From assembly GCA_003576685.1 (NCBI GenBank), contig QOZR01000019.1:1-59448 (forward strand): a stretch of DNA of 59,448 nt, given 5' to 3'. Origin of the DNA: Virgifigura deserti (GTDB lineage: Bacteria; Pseudomonadota; Alphaproteobacteria; Dongiales; Dongiaceae). How positions within the stretch are numbered: position 1 is the first letter of the stretch; each line of letters starts with the position of its first letter. Both the position numbers and the translations under genes were made by a program. This document shows positions 26,138-34,251 of the stretch, piece after piece. The notes under the pieces were generated by a model. That model was given only the letters and a program-made list of their open reading frames with translations. It made no database searches and was not told where the DNA came from.

Positions 26138-26155
26138 TTTCTGGAAATAGTTTCT
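26138..26155. promoter_or_regulatory. Candidate IclR-family operator, copy 2
   Basis: TTTCTGGAAATAGTTTCT, 17 of 18 identical to the copy at 22479-22496. It lies between dctP and the iclR stop, in the dctP promoter region. Two near-identical copies in two promoter regions of one small cluster are unlikely by chance and point to common regulation of transport and catabolism. Confidence 0.55.
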
Positions 26156-26230
26156 AAGGACGATGCGGCACGCGGGCGCCAAGTAGCTCAGAGGAAACGG
26201 CAATTTCGAATGTTCGAGAATCGCTCAAGG

Positions 26231-27022
26231 TCAGAGCGTCGAGACGTCGGAGACCATCGCCAGCAGCTTCGACGCGTATTCCGGGCCGTGCTGCCGCAGG
26301 CGCTCGACCGGGGCGGCGACGCCCACGGCATAGTGCTGGTGCGCGAAAGCAAGCGGCGCCGCAATTACGCCGTGTCCCAGCCGGATCGTGTTCTCCGATA
26401 CCGCGTATCCCTCTTCGCGGCACCGCTCGATCGCCCGCAGCACGGTGCCGGGATCGCAGTTGTCGGGCGGCGGGAGGATGGCGTTGGTTCGGCGGATGAT
26501 GCTATTGACCGCGCGCCGGTCGAGAAAAGTCATCAGCGACCAGCCGAGCGCGGTGTGGACCAGGAACCGCGTGGCGCCCGGGCGCTGTGGGGGCGAACCG
26601 TACTTCTCGCCGACATTGATGTGCAGATACTGCATGTAGATGTCGTTGCGATGGGCGAGGTAGATGAGCTCGCCCGTCTCGGCGCAGAGCTGCCGGAGCG
26701 CGCTCATGCAGGTCTCGCTCGGCAGGTCGTGCGCCGCCGACCAGGTCCCGAGATGGGCGAGGCGCATCGTCGGGATGTAGGTCCGCGCCGAGCGGTCGTG
26801 GCGCAGGTAGCCCAGCGCCGCCATGCTCTTCAGGATCGCGGAGGTCGTCGACATGGGATACCCGAGCCATTCAACGATCTCGCGCAGGCTGAGCGGCCGC
26901 TGCTCGGATTCGAAGAGCTCGAGAATCTCGAAGATGCGCGCGACCGCCGGCGTCGCCGAACCGGCCATTCGATCGTGTTCCGTCCGGGTGATTACCGGGA
27001 TCATCGTCGAGCTTGCCGCCAT
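26231..27022 (-). CDS. IclR family transcriptional regulator
   Basis: 263 residues from the ATG at 27022; the frame is open further upstream, but that part (to 27382) is not protein-like. An N-terminal winged helix-turn-helix (about 20-80: VARIFEILELFESEQRPLSL, then REIVEWLGYPMSTTSAILKS) precedes an effector-binding GAF-like domain (MRLAHLGTWSAAHDL to ASKLLAMVSDVSTL). It sits upstream of dctP in the same direction and most likely senses the imported acid or its CoA derivative. Candidate operators are at 22479-22496 and 26138-26155. Confidence 0.92.
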   Translation of the reverse strand: MAASSTMIPVITRTEHDRMAGSATPAVARIFEILELFESEQRPLSLREIVEWLGYPMSTTSAILKSMAALGYLRHDRSARTYIPTMRLAHLGTWSAAHDLPSETCMSALRQLCAETGELIYLAHRNDIYMQYLHINVGEKYGSPPQRPGATRFLVHTALGWSLMTFLDRRAVNSIIRRTNAILPPPDNCDPGTVLRAIERCREEGYAVSENTIRLGHGVIAAPLAFAHQHYAVGVAAPVERLRQHGPEYASKLLAMVSDVSTL

Positions 27023-27666
27023 AGGCCGCAGTGGGCCTCCCTGGAGGTGGAAACCAAGCGCCAGTCGGCCGGTGCGCCAGCCGGTTCTGTAGAGGGCCGA
27101 ACTTGACCAAGATGGCCTTTCGGCGTCAAGTCCTCCGTCCCATGACGAGACGTAGGCTGCGGCTAAGCTGTTCGCAGGTATGCGGTCCAAATCCTCAGGA
27201 TTCTGCCTTTTGCAGTCATTACCTACGTAATCTTCTCGGCGAAGAGCTACGCGTTCCGAAAGGATTGGCTTGCCGCATGCTGAGCGGCAAGACCGAAGTC
27301 CCCTTCGACGCGGACGTGTCGATGTCGATTGCGGTCGAAGGGGATGTAACCCCAAGGAAATCGAGGAACTGCGATTCCGCAAAAGTGACTTCCAGTATGT
27401 CGAGCTTCACCCCTATGACCCTTACGGGTGAGAGGAACGAGTCGACATGCGATCGGTGGAGAGATCGGGGTGCGACCAAGCCCTGAGCGCATGGGAAAGC
27501 GCACTGATCGCATTCCATCGGAAACCTGTTTTCACCGAGCACTGGACTGCGGCTTTCGGTGGTATGCCAAATGTCGGCTAATGGCACCTCTGAGACGTGC
27601 CCGCCGATCTTCGGTGACGACTGATTTGCGTATGAGAGCCAACCTGTTGCCGATACGCTCGAATTG
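27023..27666. other. Gene-free stretch upstream of iclR
   Basis: 644 bp with no supported gene. It should contain the iclR promoter near its left edge. Short frames on both strands (for example 27219-27587 minus and 27031-27486 plus) overlap one another and look like chance. One stretch on the plus strand around 27345-27430 translates to a protein-like IEELRFRKSDFQYVELHPYD and then stops, possibly a gene fragment. Confidence 0.4.
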
Positions 27667-28035
27667 TTAGCGGCTGACCGATTCTGTTGAAGAACTCGGT
27701 GCCGGGCGAGAGCTGGTGGGGATCGGCATAGGCGCAGGCTCGCCGAGACCCCTTAGGAATGAGTTGTCGGCCATCTCTGCTCGGACACGGCTTTCACCGG
27801 CAGTCTGCGGCGGCTGGTCGAACGTAGCGACGAGTGCAATTACCGGCGCTAGAATTAACATAAGCGTTAGTGGCGCTGCGATGCAGATCATCGACCGAAA
27901 TAGAGGATATCCTCTACTTCCGGTCGTGAATTCGGCGGTAGCTACCTCCTCCGTTTCCGCGCGCGCCTTGCCGGCCGAAGGGCACGATCCCGATCCGCTC
28001 GATCGGATCACTCTGCGGATCGAACGTTTCATCAC
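27667..28035 (-). CDS. Small membrane protein of unknown function
   Basis: 122 residues, start GTG-ATG 13 bp after the stop of the preceding minus-strand gene. A basic N-terminus is followed by one hydrophobic helix (about 48-70, SMICIAAPLTLMLILAPVIA) and a Pro/Ser-rich C-terminus, implying a single-pass protein with an exported tail. I do not recognise the family. Last gene of the leftward AlpA/DUF927 module if genuine; codon use is only moderately convincing. Confidence 0.42.
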   Translation of the reverse strand: MMKRSIRRVIRSSGSGSCPSAGKARAETEEVATAEFTTGSRGYPLFRSMICIAAPLTLMLILAPVIALVATFDQPPQTAGESRVRAEMADNSFLRGLGEPAPMPIPTSSRPAPSSSTESVSR

Positions 28036-28047
28036 GGTTGAAGACGG

Positions 28048-28437
28048 TTAGGGCAATTGGCATTGCATAGTCTGCGATCCGATCAGCCCACCCGATGAGC
28101 GCTCCCCATGATGGAGCGCGAGAAGCTCCGCAAGTGCTCTGGGGCGATGAACTCCGGGCCGCGGGATCCAGTCCAGCTGCACCCACACGGCCCCGGCCGC
28201 CACCGGCTCTCCCCCTTCGCGCGCGACGTGTTCATCGACGTCGACGAATTGGTAGCTTCGTCTGCCCGTTAGCAAGCGGACGGCGACTTGGCGACAGCAA
28301 AACCGAGCTACGTGCCGCCACGTAAGGTCGGCGCTGGCCTGAGATTTCTCAAGCAAGGGAGAAAGCCGCGTCGGCTCCGGCAGTGCGAGCATCTGCCGGT
28401 ATGTTCGCGTGAAGATGCCCGAAATCGCTCGTTCCAA
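28048..28437 (-). CDS. Hypothetical protein, island module
   Basis: 129 residues, TTG start 3 bp after the previous stop. Codon positions look coding (high third-position GC) and segments such as RRSYQFVDVDEHVAREGGEP appear protein-like. No family recognised and no membrane helix. Support comes mainly from tight packing in the leftward operon. Confidence 0.45.
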   Translation of the reverse strand: MERAISGIFTRTYRQMLALPEPTRLSPLLEKSQASADLTWRHVARFCCRQVAVRLLTGRRSYQFVDVDEHVAREGGEPVAAGAVWVQLDWIPRPGVHRPRALAELLALHHGERSSGGLIGSQTMQCQLP

Positions 28438-28440
28438 GTA

Positions 28441-28563
28441 TCAATCGCTGCAAGCCTGGAAAAGGCGTTTATCCTCGACCTCCGATGACAACACCGCGGT
28501 GACGGCGATCGCGACGGCGGCGGGATCGTTTGCCGCGGTCGCCTCGCGGTGCGCTTGTATCAC
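28441..28563 (-). CDS. Possible 40-residue peptide
   Basis: A GTG-started frame of 40 codons preceded by GGGGAG, filling the gap between two genes of the leftward module. It is Ala-rich with an amphipathic look (PAAVAIAVTAVLSSEVEDKR). Too short to support by composition; listed because it exactly fits the operon spacing. Confidence 0.25.
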   Translation of the reverse strand: MIQAHREATAANDPAAVAIAVTAVLSSEVEDKRLFQACSD

Positions 28564-28586
28564 CCATTCGGCATCTCCCCGCCGCT

Positions 28587-29360
28587 CTATCTGATCGGCG
28601 TTGCCCCATAGGCCCCAAGTCGATCTATCAGAATCTCGCGCTCGCGCCGGGTGGCATAAGGAACGCCGAGAACCGGGCCGCTCGGGCGCCGCAGAATGCG
28701 CTCGAGCTGCTGAACCGCATCGCGCTCGAAGTACAATGCGGCGCGACACGGCTCGTCCCGGCGCGCCGCAGCCTCGAGGCAGAGCCGCCAGAGCGTCCGA
28801 TGACCGGCCTTGGTTGGCCGGGCGAAGTTCCAATGTTCTTCGGCTCCGTGAACCAGGCCGACGATAAGCCGCCGGCCCTCGGGCGCGGTCCTGAACACCG
28901 GCAGGTCGCCCTGCGCAGTTACTTCGAAGATCGGCGGCGGTTCGCCACCGGGATCGACCAGCAGTCGCGATGACGGTATGGAGATCAAATGGTGGAACAG
29001 GGCGTCGCCAAGCACCGGATCGTCGACCGCGAAGGCGAACGCGCCACAGGCAGGATTCGCGGCGATCGCGGTCGCTAGGCAGGTCTCAATCTGGCCGTGA
29101 TCCGACACACGAATGTCGACGAGCGAACTCACCTGCTTCAGGTGCAGCCAGATCGCGCGCCCGACCCCCGTCGTCGTGAAGGCGCCACCGAGCTCGGGGT
29201 CAAGGTCAGGCACGCGGCGCGTCCGAATGATCCCGGCGAAGTACCAGTTGTCTTCGTGCTCGATCCGGAAGAGCGCTGGGCGGTCGATTCGCGGAACCGG
29301 GCGCGGCGCCTCAACGTGCCGCCACTGCCGCGCGATGATCTCAAGATGGCCAGGCGTCAT
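28587..29360 (-). CDS. Hypothetical protein, island module
   Basis: 257 residues from the ATG at 29360, which overlaps the stop of the previous gene as ATGA. No family recognised; no signal peptide or membrane helix. Acidic and Arg-rich segments (RIEHEDNWYFAGIIRTRRVP, PILRRP-like C-terminus) suggest a soluble protein. The ATGA overlaps linking it to the 265-residue and DUF927 genes argue for co-translation and a common task. Confidence 0.68.
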   Translation of the reverse strand: MTPGHLEIIARQWRHVEAPRPVPRIDRPALFRIEHEDNWYFAGIIRTRRVPDLDPELGGAFTTTGVGRAIWLHLKQVSSLVDIRVSDHGQIETCLATAIAANPACGAFAFAVDDPVLGDALFHHLISIPSSRLLVDPGGEPPPIFEVTAQGDLPVFRTAPEGRRLIVGLVHGAEEHWNFARPTKAGHRTLWRLCLEAAARRDEPCRAALYFERDAVQQLERILRRPSGPVLGVPYATRREREILIDRLGAYGATPIR

Positions 29361-30154
29361 GAACAATGCTCCTCAAGATTCAGGTTCTCTTCGGCCAAAT
29401 GGCGATATCTGCCTGCAACCGGCAGGTCCCAGATCGGTACGCGGTCAGGGTCGGCAGGACGGCGCCGGGTGAAGCTCTGACGGGCGCCGGTTTTGGTTTG
29501 AAGAATTACGACGTTGGGCGTGGCATCGATCACCCTCCGGCGAACGAGAAGCAGCACCAAACCGGCCCGATCGAGACGGACCAATGGCGCCTCGTGGCTG
29601 GCCCCGAACAGGTCGCCCGTCTGCCAGCCAAGGGCTGCCAAGGCGGCCCCCCAGTGAAGCAGGAGATCGCCGCCGGCGTCGATGAGCCGGTCCCACACGG
29701 CCGGCGAGACACCAATCGGGCGACCGTCCGTCACCATACGGCCAAAGCCATCCGCCCACTCGCGCGGAACGCTGCGACACAGTTTCTCCACCAGGGGAAG
29801 TCGCCACGGCTTATTCGGCGCACCGATGGAGCCAAGCCCATCATCGTGGGCAACCGGGGCAATCGGGGCAACTGTTGTCCCGATTTCAAGGGTTTCCTTG
29901 ACGTTGCGGCGGGAACGATCGGTTGCCCAATCCGCGGGCTGCTGGGCAACCTGGGCAACGCCGCCTCGGAGGGGTAATTGCTCAGCCAGAATTGCCCAGG
30001 TTGCCCGGCCGGCACGCCGATGGGCAACCGCCTCGAACGGTCCCTTGAGCACCGTCTCTGGCGGGTTTGCTGCGCCGGTTGCCCAAGGTGCCCCAGTTGC
30101 CTCTGAATTTCCGGCATTCTCCGGCGCAAAGACGGCGAGCAAGTCCCTAGTCAT
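29357..30154 (-). CDS. Hypothetical protein, island module
   Basis: 265 residues starting MTRDLLAVFAPENAG at 30154; the ATG overlaps the DUF927 stop and GGAGG lies 7 bases upstream. The N-terminal 90 residues are Ala/Pro/Thr-rich and probably disordered. The central part (LVEKLCRSVPREWADGFGRM, DRLIDAGGDLLLHWGAALAA) looks folded, and the C-terminus is Arg-rich. No recognised domain. Its place between a DUF927 ATPase and another unknown gene suggests an accessory replication or defence role, which is inference only. Confidence 0.7.
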   Translation of the reverse strand: MTRDLLAVFAPENAGNSEATGAPWATGAANPPETVLKGPFEAVAHRRAGRATWAILAEQLPLRGGVAQVAQQPADWATDRSRRNVKETLEIGTTVAPIAPVAHDDGLGSIGAPNKPWRLPLVEKLCRSVPREWADGFGRMVTDGRPIGVSPAVWDRLIDAGGDLLLHWGAALAALGWQTGDLFGASHEAPLVRLDRAGLVLLLVRRRVIDATPNVVILQTKTGARQSFTRRRPADPDRVPIWDLPVAGRYRHLAEENLNLEEHCS

Positions 30155-32111
30155 GATTGCCTCCGTCGCGAAGGATGCGCGCTGCCAAGTGATAGTAGCG
30201 AGCACCGTTTGGCATGCCCGGGAAGGTGTGCCGACTCTGCGGCTTGCCGTCGAGCTTGTCGGGAATCAGGAGGCTGCGCCGCACCAGCTCTTTGGAGAGC
30301 ACGCGAGCGTCGCGGCCCCGCAAGAGCTCAGACTTCCACGACGCCGGCAGGACGAAGTACTCGACTTCATCGGCGCCATTCACGCGGCGGAAGCCGACGC
30401 GGTTGACTGTGCGCCGATCCTTGTCGTCCCCCTCGGCTGGCGCGAACCTGCTCTCGCCATGCGCCTCGATGAACTCGCGGATCTGGGCGATGCCGGCCGC
30501 GATCTCGGCGGGGCCATGCCCCCCGCGCGCCTCCAGCCAAGCCCCAAAGCATACCGCGGCCGCCTTCATTGCCTCGCCGCGCGGCCAGGGCAGAACGCCC
30601 ATGGTGGTCGCCAGTTCGCCCGCCGCGGCGATGAGGCCGAACCGGCCAGCGACGCGACTGACTTGCCCGTCGGCGCCGGCCGGGCAGTGCTTCGCGACAA
30701 AGTTACGTTGGTGGCCTACAATCGCTTTGGCCGCGCTATCGATCTGGCCGGCCACTTTCTCGATAAATGATCTTGCGGCGGTTCCGTAGGAGCGGCTCGC
30801 CGCCTCCTTTAGTGCGCGGGCGAAAGCATCCGCACTGGCATGGCCATGGAGGTCCTCAAACAGTCCCAGGCCGCGGCCGGCGTCGGCTGGGACGTCGATC
30901 ACGCGGACCTCTTGACCGGCAGCGATTCGCCGCCCGCGGCCGTCTTCGGCGAGCTTGTCGGCGATCCCGATCTCGCCACTGGACAAAAACATCAGGCGCC
31001 ATTCGAAGCTCGGTCGTGCGCTGCCGCCACGCCCGGCCCGAGCCTTTCCGGCTCCGTTCACTATCATGTAGGCCCCGGCTCCAGCCACCTTTGGCTCGGC
31101 CTGAGACAACTCGTCGAGGACGAGGAGAGCGTCGCATAGCGCCGCGGCTATGGCCTCCAGGCCGTTGTCGGTTGTGCGCCACTGTCGGACATATCCCTTG
31201 ACGCCGCCGCCGCCCCAAACCGACCCGGCGGCAACAAGCGCCGTTGTTTTCCCGACAGAACTCGCGCCGCGGAGATGGAAGCCACCGTTCTCAGCTCCAA
31301 TAACAGCGAGCAGGGGAGCCGCGAATGCGACCGACAGGGCCAATACCAGCCGCGAATTGCCGACTGCGCATGATGCGACATTGTCCTGCCAGTCTTGAAG
31401 CGTGCCCGCTGTTTGGAACGGATTGTCGCCCAAGCTCGGTGTCTGCAAGACAATCTGCTCACCGCGGGTGTCGCCGATCGTGGCATCGGGAAAGACAAAG
31501 AACGATCCATGCCAGCCGGTTCGATCGACCGCGCGGGCCAGCGCATCCGTCCGGACTGCGGCCAGATAGCGCGGGAGTTGCTCACGCGCCTTCCGATCGG
31601 GAGCGACATAAAGTCCGCGGTCCAGGAGGTACGCCCGAAGCTCGACGCCATCGCCGGCGAGCAGCGATCGCGGCATGGCCCATTGATGCCGTCGCCCGTC
31701 GCCATCGTTCCAGGACATCAAGAGTCCCCAGTTCCGACCGTCACCGCTGCGCGTCCCTGCCTCGATCGTAAAGGGACCGGAGATATGGAGATCCGGCTTC
31801 TCTGGATCAGGGTTAATCCACCAGAGACCGTCCTCGCGCATCCGGAACTCCCGCGCGATCATGATAGCGACCGGATCGAGCGCGGCCTTCTGTGCGTCGA
31901 GGCCACCGGTTGCCCCCGCGCCATCCCTGATTCGACCTCCGCCATCGAGGTCGTTCCGGATCAGTTCGCGTCTGGAGGATACCCCGGATCGTTGAGTTGC
32001 TGTTTGCTGTTCTAATCTGGTATCTGTCTTCTGCTTCTTACAGTTTGTTGCCTTAGATTTCGCCGCTTGGGTTGGGGCCGACCGGTGGTCTTTTTCGCGC
32101 GCTGGGCTCAT
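30147..32111 (-). CDS. DUF927 domain ATPase (primase/helicase-like)
   Basis: 654 residues. The N-terminal 65 residues are Lys/Thr/Gln-rich. The DUF927 core (about 90-560) contains a Walker A motif in GFHLRGASSVGKTTALVAAG (about 276-295) and a Walker B-like LLVLDELSQAEP (about 329-340), followed by an arginine-bearing ATPase core. DUF927 proteins are common in plasmids, islands and phage satellites beside primases and are thought to act as replicative helicases; no separate primase domain is evident here. The start overlaps the alpA stop as ATGA and the stop overlaps the next gene, a tight operon. Confidence 0.85.
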   Translation of the reverse strand: MSPAREKDHRSAPTQAAKSKATNCKKQKTDTRLEQQTATQRSGVSSRRELIRNDLDGGGRIRDGAGATGGLDAQKAALDPVAIMIAREFRMREDGLWWINPDPEKPDLHISGPFTIEAGTRSGDGRNWGLLMSWNDGDGRRHQWAMPRSLLAGDGVELRAYLLDRGLYVAPDRKAREQLPRYLAAVRTDALARAVDRTGWHGSFFVFPDATIGDTRGEQIVLQTPSLGDNPFQTAGTLQDWQDNVASCAVGNSRLVLALSVAFAAPLLAVIGAENGGFHLRGASSVGKTTALVAAGSVWGGGGVKGYVRQWRTTDNGLEAIAAALCDALLVLDELSQAEPKVAGAGAYMIVNGAGKARAGRGGSARPSFEWRLMFLSSGEIGIADKLAEDGRGRRIAAGQEVRVIDVPADAGRGLGLFEDLHGHASADAFARALKEAASRSYGTAARSFIEKVAGQIDSAAKAIVGHQRNFVAKHCPAGADGQVSRVAGRFGLIAAAGELATTMGVLPWPRGEAMKAAAVCFGAWLEARGGHGPAEIAAGIAQIREFIEAHGESRFAPAEGDDKDRRTVNRVGFRRVNGADEVEYFVLPASWKSELLRGRDARVLSKELVRRSLLIPDKLDGKPQSRHTFPGMPNGARYYHLAARILRDGGNHD

Positions 32112-32317
32112 TCCGCATACTCACTCGTGGAGTGTCGGAGGCCAGCAGCAATGAATGCATCCAGATCGGATTTGCGATACCGGACCGACCGCGACAGCTT
32201 GATATAAACGGGTCCGCTGCCCTCAAGCCGCCATCGCTGCAAAGTACGTTTCGAAACGGGACGCGTGCCACCGAGGTAACGCCCCGCACCTTCTTCATCG
32301 AACAGCAGTTCGTTCAT
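32108..32317 (-). CDS. AlpA-like excisionase/HTH regulator
   Basis: 69 residues from the ATG at 32317, which has CGGAG 6 bases upstream; an ATG two codons earlier is possible. The MerR/AlpA-type winged helix is seen in DEEGAGRYLGGTRPVSKRTL and QRWRLEGSGPVYIKLSRSVR followed by YRKSDLDAFI. AlpA-like proteins regulate island integrases or act as excision factors. It leads the DUF927 operon and probably controls it or excision of the island. Confidence 0.82.
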   Translation of the reverse strand: MNELLFDEEGAGRYLGGTRPVSKRTLQRWRLEGSGPVYIKLSRSVRYRKSDLDAFIAAGLRHSTSEYAE

Positions 32318-32421
32318 GTGCATCTCCGAATCAACTTGGCATTGCCCATGCCGGTGCGTGCCAGTGAGAAACGGAGAGACCGTAAGCAGAGTTATGGCGC
32401 CTAGTCTAAATAGACACTCGA

Positions 32422-33315
32422 TCAACCACCGGATTTATGGCGCAGTTGACGGACCAAATACCAAGCCCGCCAATGGGACATGTCGGGGACGAACGCCATA
32501 GCAGCGGCGAAAAATCGAACCGCCGGGGAGCTAGGCTTACCTGACTTTGCGCTACCAGTCGGGCTGAAAGTTGTTCCAGCACCCGGGCGGCTTCCAGTGA
32601 TGTCCTCGTAAACAGCGGCAAGAAAATTTGCGTAGTTGCTCAAGGGCCAGTTGTCCTGATGACCACCATGAAAATCGAGAAGGCCAATCGGATCATTTAG
32701 GGCGACCTCGTAGGCTCGCCGCAGATCTTCTCCCCGGAGAATTTCCAGGTCGTCATTCAGTCCGAGCGAGCCAGCACCGTACTGGATAGCCTCCAGTCGG
32801 GCTTCTAGCGCCATCGCCTGCTGAAACTCATCCGGACGCCCGTCCCTCTGGCCGCGTTGCATCTCCCGCGCCAGACGGATCTCGGTGCCTAGTTTAGCCA
32901 TATCAAGTCGCCCCCGATTCACCATTCGGCGGAGCCGTCGCCAAGCGTTGGGATCGTCAGGAAGGCGCTGTTGATCCGCCAGAAGACCCGTTTGGCACCA
33001 CAGCGCTTGCTGCCGTAGCCGCGGAAGCCAGGCTCGGGTTATCGCCGTGCGTGGCTTTTGTCCAATGCGCGCCAGTTCCCAGAGGCACCGCACAAGAGCC
33101 GCCAACTCATTTCTGGTGAAGGGTTCAGTTTCCCAAGTGACAACGTCCTCATGTTCTCCGTCGAGGGCGGTTAGCCACTGGCGAGAATTACCGTCCTTAC
33201 CTTGCATTTTTCGCTCGATCCTCTCGCGGGCTGCGCCTTCGGCCACTGGAGGAGTTGTTGTGTTCGATAAAACCAGGGAATCTACAGACAGACCGATGGC
33301 CGACTCATCAGCCAT
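32422..33315 (-). CDS. Hypothetical protein near attR
   Basis: 297 residues, no recognised family. Helix-rich, with many Arg/Leu segments (FTRNELAALVRCLWELARIG, LRQQALWCQTGLLADQQRLP) and a long predicted helical stretch (LDMAKLGTEIRLAREMQRGQ). No signal peptide or catalytic motif was recognised. It is the outermost island gene, about 90 bp from attR, and reads in the same direction as the AlpA/DUF927 operon, 104 bp upstream of alpA. Confidence 0.68.
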   Translation of the reverse strand: MADESAIGLSVDSLVLSNTTTPPVAEGAARERIERKMQGKDGNSRQWLTALDGEHEDVVTWETEPFTRNELAALVRCLWELARIGQKPRTAITRAWLPRLRQQALWCQTGLLADQQRLPDDPNAWRRLRRMVNRGRLDMAKLGTEIRLAREMQRGQRDGRPDEFQQAMALEARLEAIQYGAGSLGLNDDLEILRGEDLRRAYEVALNDPIGLLDFHGGHQDNWPLSNYANFLAAVYEDITGSRPGAGTTFSPTGSAKSGKPSSPAVRFFAAAMAFVPDMSHWRAWYLVRQLRHKSGG

Positions 33316-33344
33316 CGTTGCAAGCTAGGTTGGCCGGTCGAAGC

Positions 33345-33363
33345 TGGTTGCTACTTGGTTGCT
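33345..33363 (+). promoter_or_regulatory. Candidate integrase arm sites, right end
   Basis: TGGTTGCTA at 33345-33353 and TGGTTGCT at 33356-33363, again 11 bp apart and in the same orientation as the left pair at 2042-2061. It is 45 bp inside attR. The shared sequence, spacing and position at both ends support integrase arm-type binding. Confidence 0.55.
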
Positions 33364-33407
33364 GCCTCAAATGAGTCAGGAGTGAACCAAGCGTAACCCA
33401 TTGATTT

Positions 33408-33459
33408 ATTGGCGCGCCCGGCGGGATTCGAACCCACGACCCCAGGATTAGGAATCCTG
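33408..33459. repeat. attR: tRNA-Arg 3' end direct repeat
   Basis: Right copy of the 52-bp repeat, contained in the intact tRNA-Arg gene except for two bases. Single difference from attL at 33413 (discriminator base). Confidence 0.92.
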
Positions 33460-33486
33460 TGCTCTATCCTGCTGAGCTACGGGCGC
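33410..33486 (-). tRNA. tRNA-Arg (anticodon CCU)
   Basis: 77 nt including an encoded CCA (complement at 33410-33412). Acceptor stem GCGCCCG/CGGGCGC, D-arm GCTC/GAGC, anticodon stem CAGGA/TCCTG with loop TTCCTAA giving anticodon CCT (codon AGG), and T-arm GTGGG-TTCGAAT-CCCGC. Fully paired, so probably functional; its 3' part was supplied by the island on integration. Confidence 0.96.
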
Positions 33487-33766
33487 GGCGCGCGAGGCGC
33501 CGCTGACGGACGCTCGCTTAGGCGCACTCTACACAAGGCGGAAGGGATTGTCGCGGGTCGCGTTCCCGCCCAAGGACCCGCCCGTGGACTCGATTGTCCC
33601 GGCAGCTCCGCGCCATTGCTCCTCCGGAACAGAACCGGTCAGGACGGCGTTAGTCGGCCAGAGGGGACCGTCGGTTCCTACGAGATGGTGGAGAGAGCCC
33701 TTGGCCCCGACCCGTGGATCATCATCCGAACCAGGTAAGCCGGCTCCACTTCAGATCGACGAGGAC

Positions 33767-34234
33767 ATGCCCGTCCAGCGCCGAAGCTGGACCGTCCAGC
33801 GGGTCGGCTGGATTGTCATGGCCCTGGTCGTGATCGCCGCCCTCCTCGGCCTGTTCTCGTCCGGCCCGTTGAGTTCGACCACCGCGCAGGGCGCGGCAGG
33901 GTCGGTCCGGATCGAGTATGATCGTTTCGAACGCTTCCTGACTCCCTCAAGGTTACGCGTCGTCTTCCCGGCGGCGGCCGATGCCAACGGAACGGTGTCC
34001 CTCCGGTTTTCCCGCTCCTATCTCGAGTCCATTCAGATCGAGCAAATCCAGCCGGAACCGCGGCAATCGCTGACGGCGGCGGATGGGGTCGTGTTCGTTT
34101 TCAGCAGCGCGGCCGCAGATGGGCCTGGAATGGCGTTCTTCGCGATCAAGCCGCAGGAGATTGGCCTCGTCCAGGGCAGGATTGGCCTCGCCGGGCAGCC
34201 GCCGGTCCGGTTCACGCAGTTCGTCTATCCCTGA
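33767..34234 (+). CDS. Membrane-anchored hypothetical protein upstream of DUF421
   Basis: 155 residues from the ATG at 33767 (GAGG upstream); the longer frame to 33548 is not protein-like. A short basic N-terminus (MPVQRRSWTVQR) and one transmembrane helix (about 13-33, VGWIVMALVVIAALLGLFSS) are followed by a soluble C-terminal domain rich in beta strands (FLTPSRLRVVFPAAADANGT, MAFFAIKPQEIGLVQGRIGL). Genes of this type commonly pair with DUF421 genes. The start of the DUF421 gene is 17 bp downstream. Confidence 0.72.
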   Translation: MPVQRRSWTVQRVGWIVMALVVIAALLGLFSSGPLSSTTAQGAAGSVRIEYDRFERFLTPSRLRVVFPAAADANGTVSLRFSRSYLESIQIEQIQPEPRQSLTAADGVVFVFSSAAADGPGMAFFAIKPQEIGLVQGRIGLAGQPPVRFTQFVYP

Positions 34235-34251
34235 GCGGAGGAGGGAAGGTC

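Larger units (their letters stand above)
1887..33459. mobile_element. 31.5-kb genomic island integrated in tRNA-Arg(CCU)
   Basis: Bounded by 52-bp direct repeats (1887-1938 and 33408-33459, one mismatch) that correspond to the 3' part of tRNA-Arg. The intact tRNA is at the right end; only its 3' half is at the left. A tyrosine integrase starts 154 bp inside the left repeat. Cargo comprises a restriction/MORC/Z1 operon, a convergent unknown gene pair, a serine resolvase, a TRAP/IclR catabolic cluster and an AlpA/DUF927 block. I see no conjugation (T4SS, relaxase) or phage structural genes, so self-transfer is not supported; mobilisation by a helper is possible. Confidence 0.88.

Noticed and set aside
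27023..27382. Longer N-terminus for the IclR regulator
   Set aside because: 120 codons of unstructured, Arg/Ser-rich sequence precede the normal winged helix; the ATG at 27022 gives the family length.
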